Of a stretch of 9,795 bases of DNA, positions 4,945 to 9,795 are shown piece by piece. Position numbers and translations under genes: made by a program. Below the pieces are notes generated by a model that did no database searches, was not told the DNA's origin, and saw only the letters and a program-made list of their open reading frames with translations. Numbering within the stretch: the stretch's first letter is position 1; each line of letters opens with the position of its first letter. This DNA is from JBOGJI01 sp050747865 (GTDB lineage: Bacteria; Acidobacteriota; Thermoanaerobaculia; Multivoradales; JAHEKO01), in NCBI GenBank assembly GCA_050747865.1, contig JBOGJI010000177.1, positions 1 through 9,795 of the forward strand, in the 5' to 3' direction.

Positions 4945-5609
4945 CTGGAGATCGGGCGCCCGGCCAAACGAGCGCCAGTCGCCGCCCCGTCGCTCGGGCG
5001 GCCCCGTAGCCGCCAGCCCGGCTTGTAGATCGCCAGGGCCACATTGACGATCAGCCCGGTGACCGCCACCGACGGGACCAGCGCCAACGGGAGGCGCTCG
5101 GCGGCACCGAACACCTGGGCCGCGGCCGCAGACTGGGCAGATGCCGCCAGCCGGGGGATGAGCACGAAGAGGACCAGGCCGGTGAAGCCGAGCGTGGTCG
5201 TCAGCTTGATCGCCACCCACCAGTACTTGAGCAGGCCCCACGGCGTCAGGACGGCTTGCAGCACACCGGTGCCGAGTGCGAGCACGGCGAGTGGCGCGAC
5301 CAGCCACGCCTCCACCAGGTACGTGGCCGGGTAGACGGTCCGCGGGTCCGCCCCGCGCACGCCCGAGATCGCGAGCGCCAGCAGCACCAGGGTGGCGCCC
5401 AGGACGCTGACGGTGGCCGCGACGTGCACGGTCAGGAGCAGCTTGCGCCACGGCGCGGGCAGCCTCGCTTCGGCTTCGAGCGGTTCCCTGGAGCGGACTG
5501 TAGCACAGATCGTAATACAGCGTGTCGGACGCAGTGTCCGAGTGGGGCCGTTGGAGACACTGGTTTCCCCGTAACGATCGCTTGTCCGTCGGGTCTCAGC
5601 GCCTGACAC
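4935..5609 (-). CDS. Four-helix integral membrane protein of DUF2269 type
   Basis: A predicted inner-membrane protein with four hydrophobic helices at about residues 56-83, 99-123, 130-153 and 173-196 of the longest frame, an organisation like the DUF2269 family. Function is unknown; such genes are often TetR-regulated and near DHFR-like or CMD genes. Recognisable stretches are RKLLLTVHVAATVSVLGATL, WGLLKYWWVAIKLTTTLGFT and VAVTGLIVNVALAIYKPGWR. The start is uncertain: GTG 5609 gives 224 residues but the first ~45 are not membrane-like, lack an SD and cover a dyad that looks like an operator (5525-5541). In-frame alternatives after the dyad are only CTG near residue 50 or GTG at residue 61. 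The start may therefore be lost or non-standard. Its 5' end overlaps the stop of the septum-formation gene and its 3' end supplies the SD of the next gene. Confidence 0.65.
   Translation of the reverse strand: MSGAETRRTSDRYGETSVSNGPTRTLRPTRCITICATVRSREPLEAEARLPAPWRKLLLTVHVAATVSVLGATLVLLALAISGVRGADPRTVYPATYLVEAWLVAPLAVLALGTGVLQAVLTPWGLLKYWWVAIKLTTTLGFTGLVLFVLIPRLAASAQSAAAAQVFGAAERLPLALVPSVAVTGLIVNVALAIYKPGWRLRGRPSDGAATGARLAGRPISRGK
5525..5541. promoter_or_regulatory. Dyad TCGGAC-gcagt-GTCCGA, candidate TetR-type operator
   Basis: Six-base arms mirror exactly around five bases; on the minus strand the core reads GGACACTGCGTCC, a shape common for TetR-family operators. Immediately downstream on the minus strand are TATTACGAT and TACAGT, possible -10 boxes for the membrane-protein gene. 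A weak -35 is all that can be found upstream. No tetR gene is present in the window. The dyad falls inside the longest open frame of the DUF2269-type gene, which argues that translation starts downstream of it. Confidence 0.4.
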
Positions 5610-6603
5610 CGCGGAGAGAGCCGCGGACCGAACCGGTTACGTCATAGACCGCGCAGATGTAGTCGCGGTCCCCGGCCCGCCATGACTCGGCGGTGGGGGT
5701 GACGACCGTGATGTCCAGGATGGAGTCGTCGTACGGTTTACCGACGAAGGCTTCGAACTCTTGGAGACAGTAGAGACCAACTTGTTCGAACAGTTCGTCG
5801 TCCCCTGGATAGACCGCATCCGTGGGTGCGGGAACCGATCGTCCATACGAGTTTCGTGCGGGGGGATTCGGGGTGGCTGGATAGACCGCATCCGTGGGTG
5901 CGGGAACCGATCCGGTGGCGAATACCTCGTTGTCGTGCGTTTCGGCACAGAGCACGGCGCGGACGTTGTTGATCTCGGCTTTCGTTTCACCACCCTCAGG
6001 ATCGTCGAAGCAGTCGCCTTCCCGGAGTTGTGTGACCGGCAGCGTCCCGCCACGCGCAAGCGCACCGCCCTCACCCCGCTGGGCGGACCCGAGGGCACCC
6101 GCTACGCCGCCACCAATGACCAGCACGGTCAGAATGGCGACGAACCACGGCCCTGATCGGCGGTTAAGCGGCTTGCCCGGGTCCAGCGGCCCGCGAAGGT
6201 TCGTCTCACTATCAGACGGTGGCGTATGCGGCGAATCCAAGTATCGCAAGCGGCGGCCGGTGAGAAGGTTCCGGCCCAGGTATGAGAAGTTTGCGAAGAA
6301 CGAGACCGGCCCCCACCAGCCTGTGAGCAGGGTTCGGTTCGTCATACTGCGGTATAAGGCCTCCCCGCACGCCTTACAGAGACGGCCTTCGATCGATTCG
6401 ACGCGTCGGGTCAGCAGGAGGCCGACCTGACGGCGCAACGACACCTTCGTTACGGGCCCCCAACCGCACAGCTGACATCGGTCCGCCTCCGGCGACAGGT
6501 CCTGGCTGGCGGCATCGGCAGCCGACCTCCATTCCATCCCAGATTCGCGACCCGTGTCCATCGCCCCGCCCGCATCGTTCTGCGTCAGCGTACGGTGTGC
6601 CAT
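5596..6603 (-). CDS. Membrane protein with septum-formation (Septum_form-like) domain and Cys-rich head
   Basis: A 335-residue protein. Residues 40-125 form a cytoplasmic head with two CxxC pairs, C43/C46 (CQLCGWGP) and C76/C79 (CKACGEALYRS), likely a zinc ribbon. One transmembrane helix spans about 153-172 (WFVAILTVLVIGGGVAGALG). The outside part, 190-335, resembles the actinobacterial septum-formation domain: LREGDCFDDPEG, AVLCAETHDNEVFATGSV, YCLQEFEAFVGKPYDDSIL and RDYICAVYDVTGSVRGSL. Cysteines C198, C219, C279 and C317 could form two disulfides. Residues 232-255 and 256-267 contain a duplicated SVPAPTDAVYP segment from a DNA repeat. ATG 6603 is used; ATG 6561 is an alternative. A role in division or envelope is inferred from the domain only. 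Confidence 0.7.
   Translation of the reverse strand: MAHRTLTQNDAGGAMDTGRESGMEWRSAADAASQDLSPEADRCQLCGWGPVTKVSLRRQVGLLLTRRVESIEGRLCKACGEALYRSMTNRTLLTGWWGPVSFFANFSYLGRNLLTGRRLRYLDSPHTPPSDSETNLRGPLDPGKPLNRRSGPWFVAILTVLVIGGGVAGALGSAQRGEGGALARGGTLPVTQLREGDCFDDPEGGETKAEINNVRAVLCAETHDNEVFATGSVPAPTDAVYPATPNPPARNSYGRSVPAPTDAVYPGDDELFEQVGLYCLQEFEAFVGKPYDDSILDITVVTPTAESWRAGDRDYICAVYDVTGSVRGSLRGVRR
5805..5912. repeat. Two identical 36-bp direct repeats with a 36-bp spacer, inside a gene
   Basis: Bases 5805-5840 and 5877-5912 are identical over 36 bases, and both flanking bases differ. The period of 72 bases is 24 codons, so the duplication adds 24 residues in frame to the septum-formation protein, in its Pro-rich extracytoplasmic loop. 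Exact identity means a recent tandem duplication or active correction. Confidence 0.9.
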
Positions 6604-6706
6604 CCGTCTCGGAAGCGGAACTTAGGAAAGTCCGAAATGACCGCCCGCCTAACTGGCCCCTCTGCGCGCACGCCGGTGTTAGATCGAGGGCGGCCCGCGC
6701 TCTGAG

Positions 6707-6723
6707 CCTGAGCTCAGCTCAGG
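6707..6723. terminator. Dyad CCTGAGCT-c-AGCTCAGG at the end of the RES gene
   Basis: Perfect 8-bp arms overlap the RES-gene stop (6721-6719). On the minus strand a tight hairpin could end the TA transcript, but there is no T-run, so it is at best a weak or Rho-assisted terminator; an operator for the gene starting at 6603 is the alternative. Confidence 0.25.
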
Positions 6724-7360
6724 TCGGCGGTGGGGCGATGGGGACGTGGGTGGGGATCGGGCGGACCTCAACGTTGCGATCTGCAAGCAGCCGCTCGGCC
6801 TCCCCTCGGTCGAGCGCGTCGACGGATGTTGACATACCAGCCGGGGCTCTCACGTGCAGCCCTGACGCGCCGAACAGGGCACGTCCCGCCAACCGTTGGG
6901 TGGTGTCGCCGCGGAGACGATGCCGAACCGCGCGCCATCCGTCCGTCCGCAGCGCAGCGGCCCACCGTCGCGGCGTCTCGTAGTCCAACGTCGAGTGGAT
7001 CTCCGCGTTGAGCCCGAAGCCCGCAGCCCGCGCGGCCGTCAGGTCCGCAGTGCGAGGCGTGCTCCGGACCGCGACGACGGCGTGGAACAACTCCTCGAGC
7101 CGCTCGGCCGGAACGACCTTGATCGGCGTCCTCAGCAGCTTCTCGACCAGCGCGCCTTCAAGCGACTCCTCCGCGAGGTAGCAGGTCCCCTTCGGCTCGA
7201 CGGGATCGAACCGACCGCCGCCCGCGTTCGTCACGTCGCCGACGCTGGAGAACCACCACGCGTCGGGTGACTCCGAGAGTCGATGCAGTTGCGCCACGGG
7301 CCCGGCCTCCGGGAAGCCCTCCAGATCGGCGGGAGGACTCGCGAGGCCGGTGTCCGTCAT
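6719..7360 (-). CDS. RES-domain toxin (NAD+-degrading family)
   Basis: A 213-residue RES-domain protein. Members of this family (MbcT, ParT, RES toxins of Xre-RES modules) break down NAD+ or ADP-ribosylate targets. Family landmarks are LHRLSESPDAWWFSS (25-39), GGGRFDP (47-53) with R50, GTCYLAEESLEGALVEKLL (58-76) with Y61 and E65/E68/E73, and a C-terminal ASGLHVRAPAGMS. R27 and R50 fit the substrate-binding arginines of the family. The ATG overlaps the antitoxin stop as ATGA (7360-7357), so the pair is co-translated. Length is normal and no lesion is visible. The precise reaction (phosphorolysis or hydrolysis) cannot be told from sequence. Confidence 0.85.
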   Translation of the reverse strand: MTDTGLASPPADLEGFPEAGPVAQLHRLSESPDAWWFSSVGDVTNAGGGRFDPVEPKGTCYLAEESLEGALVEKLLRTPIKVVPAERLEELFHAVVAVRSTPRTADLTAARAAGFGLNAEIHSTLDYETPRRWAAALRTDGWRAVRHRLRGDTTQRLAGRALFGASGLHVRAPAGMSTSVDALDRGEAERLLADRNVEVRPIPTHVPIAPPPT

Positions 7361-7944
7361 CCGGCCGCCAGCTCCGCACGTGCCGCCGCCCGGACGGCGG
7401 CACGCTCGTCAACACCGAGGGAGACGGCCACCTCAGCCGCAGCAGACACGACCCGGTCGGCATGGCCGGCCGCCAAGAGCTTCACCGGCGTCATCCCGCC
7501 CAACTCGGGATTTGGACTCGTCAGCCAGGCGGCGATCGTCCAACCCATGACGGGGCGCTCGGCGCTGTAGCCGGCAGCCTGCAGTACCCCTGGCAGAGCC
7601 CGGAGCACCGAGTCGCGGAACTGCCAGGCGGGATAGACCATCCGATCGCGGCCCGACCCGTCCGAGGCCAGTCGCAGCCCCAGCAGACGCCCCGCGGTCA
7701 CCCGCTGTGACACCGCCTGCTTCGTCACTCCCCCGAGGGCCGCTCGGGCGCCGTCCGTGTCGTAGAACGGACCGACATCGTTCGCCCATGCCTGCCCGGA
7801 TGCGGTGAACATCGCTGCGCGACGACCCGCGTCCTCGGGATCGATTTCGGGTGTGCCATGCCGGAGCAGCTGCTCACGCAGTTGGCGTTCGTAGATGCGG
7901 GCGGACCGCTCAGCGAAGTCGGCGGCAGCGGTCCTGGCGGCCAT
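7357..7944 (-). CDS. Antitoxin partner of the RES toxin, HTH plus Xre/ParS-like toxin-binding domain
   Basis: A 195-residue protein. An N-terminal helical part (1-55) is followed by a DNA-binding HTH around GVTKQAVSQRVTAGRLLGLR (72-91) and a strand pair RMVYPAWQF. The C-terminal 133-175, MGWTIAAWLTSPNPELGG and TPVKLLAAGHADRVVSAAAE, matches the toxin-binding (MbcA/ParS/Xre C-terminal, DUF2384-like) pattern of W..WL..PN..LGG..P..LL..G. It should block the RES active site and repress its own promoter. The HTH is unlike the classical Xre N-terminus, being closer to an excisionase/MerR-like helix-wing, so it is an atypical variant. ATG 7944 is the only ATG that fits and has no SD; the transcript may be leaderless. 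It overlaps the toxin gene by four bases. Confidence 0.8.
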   Translation of the reverse strand: MAARTAAADFAERSARIYERQLREQLLRHGTPEIDPEDAGRRAAMFTASGQAWANDVGPFYDTDGARAALGGVTKQAVSQRVTAGRLLGLRLASDGSGRDRMVYPAWQFRDSVLRALPGVLQAAGYSAERPVMGWTIAAWLTSPNPELGGMTPVKLLAAGHADRVVSAAAEVAVSLGVDERAAVRAAARAELAAG

Positions 7945-7966
7945 GATCCGTATGCTACTTGGTCAA
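7945..7966 (-). promoter_or_regulatory. Candidate leaderless promoter of the antitoxin-RES operon
   Basis: On the minus strand TAGCAT (7957-7952) is 7 bases before the A of the ATG at 7944, and no Shine-Dalgarno is present, as in leaderless actinobacterial transcripts. The -35 region is weak (GACCTC, 17 bases upstream). The dyad CTTG-gt-CAAG (7958-7967) lies just upstream of the -10 and is a possible operator for the antitoxin. Confidence 0.35.
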
Positions 7967-8071
7967 GACAGTAAGAGGTCGCGACAGTAGGCGGTGCTCC
8001 CGCTCTGGCTGAGGTGCGTAGACCGGGGGCGGCGGAGGACGACGGTGCCGTCGTCTTGCGGGGTGTGGGAA
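7963..8071 (-). other. Open end cut by the IS21 element, possibly a gene fragment
   Basis: Directly beside the IS21 end, a minus-strand frame reads SHTPQDDGTVVLRRPRSTHL before a TGA at 7965-7963. It may be the C-terminus of a gene interrupted by the insertion. It includes a GACGACGG-tg-CCGTCGTC dyad (8038-8055) that could instead be a terminator stem. No family is recognised and the evidence is thin. Confidence 0.2.
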
Positions 8072-8077
8072 TGTCAA

Positions 8078-8118
8078 TCTGATCTGGCCCCACCGTGACG
8101 GTCTGATTTGGCCCCACC
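8078..8118. repeat. IS21 terminal direct repeats (transposase binding sites)
   Basis: TCTGATCTGGCCCCACC at 8078-8094 and TCTGATTTGGCCCCACC at 8102-8118 differ by one base and are 24 bases apart. They lie between the istB stop (8132) and the presumed terminus at 8072 and should be IstA binding sites. Confidence 0.75.
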
Positions 8119-8131
8119 CTTGTTTGTGCGG

Positions 8132-8920
8132 TCACGCTGGGTGACGGGTCTTGCTGGTCTTGCGGGTGCTGCGGAGTCGGTAGCTGTCGGCGCCGGTCTG
8201 GATGATGTGGGCGTTGAAGGTGAGCCGGTCCACGACCGCCGCCGCGAGGCGCGGGTCGGTGAACGTCGATGTCCATTGGGAGAACGGCGCGTTGGATGCG
8301 ACCGCGACGCTGGCGCGTTCCTCCCGTTCGGTGAGGACCTGGAAGAGCAGCTCGGCGCCGTGGGCGTCGAGCTGGAGGTAGCCGAGTTCGTCGAGCAGCA
8401 GGAGGTCGAGCCGGCCGTAGCGGGTCACGGTGCGCGACAGGTGGCGTTCGTCGGCGGCTTCGACGAGTTCGTTGACCAGCTGGGCGGCGGTGAGGTAGCG
8501 CACGGAGCGTCCCTGTTCGCAGGCGGCGACCCCGAGGGCGATGAGCAGGTGGGTCTTGCCGGTGCCGGAGTCGCCGAGCAGGACCACGGGTTCGCCGCGG
8601 TCGATCCAGCTGCCGTCGGCCAGCGTGGCGATGGTCGCCGGGGGGATGGCGGGGGCGGCGTCGAAGTCGAACCCGGCCAGGGTCTTGATGCGGGGGAACC
8701 GGGCTTCCTTCATGCGGCGTTCGCGCCGGCGGATCTGGCGGGCGTCGACCTCGACGGCGAGCAGCTCGGCCAGGTAGGCCCGGTGGGTGGCCCCGTCGCG
8801 GGCGGCGGCATCGGCCAGGGCGGCGGCCTGGTCACGGACGGTGGGCAGCGACAGGGCCTTGGCCGCGATCTCGATCGAGGTCTGCGCGGCGGCGTCCGAG
8901 GAGGGGGTGAGCGTGGTCAT
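8132..8920 (-). CDS. istB: IS21-family helper ATPase IstB
   Basis: A 262-residue AAA+ ATPase that forms oligomers on target DNA and recruits IstA. Walker A is GDSGTGKTH (116-124), Walker B is LLLLDELGYL (173-182), the sensor-like ASN is at 208-210, and DRL with R232 follows. The N-terminal helical region carries the Arg-rich RRRERRMKEARFPRIKTL (64-81), characteristic of IstB. Full length for the family. ATG 8920 overlaps the istA stop (ATGA, 8920-8917), so both are translated together. No lesion is visible. Confidence 0.95.
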   Translation of the reverse strand: MTTLTPSSDAAAQTSIEIAAKALSLPTVRDQAAALADAAARDGATHRAYLAELLAVEVDARQIRRRERRMKEARFPRIKTLAGFDFDAAPAIPPATIATLADGSWIDRGEPVVLLGDSGTGKTHLLIALGVAACEQGRSVRYLTAAQLVNELVEAADERHLSRTVTRYGRLDLLLLDELGYLQLDAHGAELLFQVLTEREERASVAVASNAPFSQWTSTFTDPRLAAAVVDRLTFNAHIIQTGADSYRLRSTRKTSKTRHPA

Positions 8921-9795
8921 GAGGGCACCTCGAGCAGGGTGTCGTAGCCGGCCAGCGACGGGGCGGGCCGGTCGAACGCGGCACCGACGTGCTCGTCGGC
9001 GTGAGCTGGCGTGGGCAGCGCGAGGACCTGGCCGCCGCCGGCGTGGCGGCGAGCCTCGACCGCGACCACGGCCGGGTCGGTGGATCCGACCTGCAGCGCC
9101 GCGGCGATCCCGGCCGACAGCTGGCCGGTGGGCATCCGCCGGGCCAGCAGCAGCACCTCACACAGCCGCCGGGTCCCTTCGGCGTCGCCCTTGGCGGTCC
9201 GGGCGGTGTCCCAAAACCGCTGGTGCAGCTCGGTGAACACCCCGCGGGCGCGGGCCTGCGCCAGCGCCGACGAGCCGGGCATGGCGCCGGGCTTGCGCAG
9301 CAGGATCTCCAGGTAGTGGTCCAGCTCGTAGTGGGCAGTGAACTTCTTGAGGCTGCGTTCCCACACGGCGATGATCGCCCCGCGGGACGGGTCGATGACC
9401 TCCAGGTGGCGGGCGCCGAGCTTGACCTCCACGCGGCGGCCGACGTAGGAGGCCGGGACCGAGTAGTGGGCCTGCAGCACACAGATCCGGGCCTTGGCGT
9501 CGACCTTGGCCGCCAGCGAGCGCATGGTGTCGAACCGCTCGCCGGGCAGCGGCTTGAGCGCGGCACGTTCGACGGTGTCGAAGGTCTCGCCGATCGTGAT
9601 CGCCCGTCCGGTCACCCGGCGGCGGTCGTCGATCTGCAGACGGGCCCGGACGTAGGCGTTGAGCTCTTCGAGGTCGGCCACGTCGGGCACCGGGACCAGG
9701 TGCCAGCGGCGGAACCGGCCCACCTCGCCCTCGACCCCGCCCTTCTCGTGCGCGCCCTCGATGCCGGGCATGCAGAAGAACGAGTCGAACAGGTA
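8917..9795 (-). CDS. istA: IS21-family transposase IstA, C-terminal part (5' end outside the window)
   Basis: The last 292 codons of IstA; the gene enters from the right edge reading YLFDSFFCMPGIEGAHEKGG. The segment HEKGGVEGEVGRFRRWHL carries the third acidic residue of the DDE active site (Glu in GGVEG) in the RNase H-like core. It is followed by the PLPGERFDTMRSLAAKVDAK region and the beta-barrel GRRVEVKLGARHLEVIDPSR. A C-terminal tail of about 120 residues, mostly helical, contacts IstB. The HTH and the first two catalytic Asp lie outside the window. The TGA at 8919-8917 overlaps the istB ATG. Confidence 0.92.
   Translation of the reverse strand, partial: YLFDSFFCMPGIEGAHEKGGVEGEVGRFRRWHLVPVPDVADLEELNAYVRARLQIDDRRRVTGRAITIGETFDTVERAALKPLPGERFDTMRSLAAKVDAKARICVLQAHYSVPASYVGRRVEVKLGARHLEVIDPSRGAIIAVWERSLKKFTAHYELDHYLEILLRKPGAMPGSSALAQARARGVFTELHQRFWDTARTAKGDAEGTRRLCEVLLLARRMPTGQLSAGIAAALQVGSTDPAVVAVEARRHAGGGQVLALPTPAHADEHVGAAFDRPAPSLAGYDTLLEVPS

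Larger units (their letters stand above)
8072..9795 (-). mobile_element. IS21-family insertion sequence, istA partial, istB complete
   Basis: The element carries overlapping istA and istB genes on the minus strand and ends at about 8072 with TGTCAATC, where two direct repeats TCTGATYTGGCCCCACC follow (8078-8094, 8102-8118; 24-base period). Multiple terminal repeats beside istB are typical of the family. The other end and the front of istA lie beyond the window. The target duplication cannot be seen. Confidence 0.85.

Noticed and set aside
5805..5912. 36-base repeats with a 36-base spacer, like a two-repeat CRISPR array
   Set aside because: Only two copies, no leader and no cas gene; both repeats and spacer are in frame within an intact membrane-protein gene with matching peptide repeats.
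8108..8947. 279-residue plus-strand frame opposite istB
   Set aside because: Gly/Val/Asp-rich shadow of the istB gene; istB has complete ATPase motifs on the other strand.

Overview
This is a high-GC window (roughly two-thirds G+C by eye). Its codon use, likely leaderless promoters, septum-formation-type membrane protein and IS21-type element fit an actinobacterium. The genus cannot be read from the sequence. It looks like an accessory region: insertion-sequence pieces at both ends, three toxin-antitoxin modules, and several decayed genes.

Layout, left to right. At 1-77 (minus) lies the N-terminus of a zinc-finger transposase that runs off the window. At 78-431 there is a lower-GC stretch without a gene, containing a perfect dyad (324-338). 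At 432-571 (plus) is a decayed C-terminal piece of an IS3-type transposase in three frames. At 751-1383 (plus) is an AbrB-fold antitoxin/PIN-domain toxin pair (VapBC type). At 1708-2326 (plus) is a DHFR/RibD-C family reductase gene with a late frameshift. At 2339-3207 (plus) is a second TA-like pair, a small Xre repressor overlapping a MenT/AbiEii-type nucleotidyltransferase; it has a probable leaderless promoter with a palindrome over the -10 box. The last codons of the nucleotidyltransferase run into a solo IS21-type end (3197-3227).

On the minus strand from 6603 down to 3330 lie a two-transmembrane-side septum-formation-domain protein, a four-helix membrane protein of DUF2269 type, two small AhpD/carboxymuconolactone-decarboxylase-like genes (one frameshifted, one with an in-frame TGA) and a LuxR-type response regulator in pieces. 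A near-identical ~30-base element precedes the start of the first AhpD-like gene and recurs before the response-regulator remnant. At 6719-7944 (minus) is a third TA module: an antitoxin with HTH and ParS/Xre toxin-binding-like domains overlapping a RES-domain toxin. From 8072 to the right edge is an IS21-family element (istA partial, istB complete) with two terminal direct repeats.

How it works together: the three TA pairs and the IS21 genes are intact, while most of the metabolic and regulatory genes between them carry frameshifts, a nonsense codon or missing starts. The most economical reading is a decaying genomic island held by addictive TA modules. Sequencing error is the main alternative explanation for the lesions. 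The best candidates for something less described are the leaderless Xre-nucleotidyltransferase module, the duplicated 5' element in the AhpD-like/regulator cluster, and the exact 36-bp in-frame duplication in the septum-formation protein.
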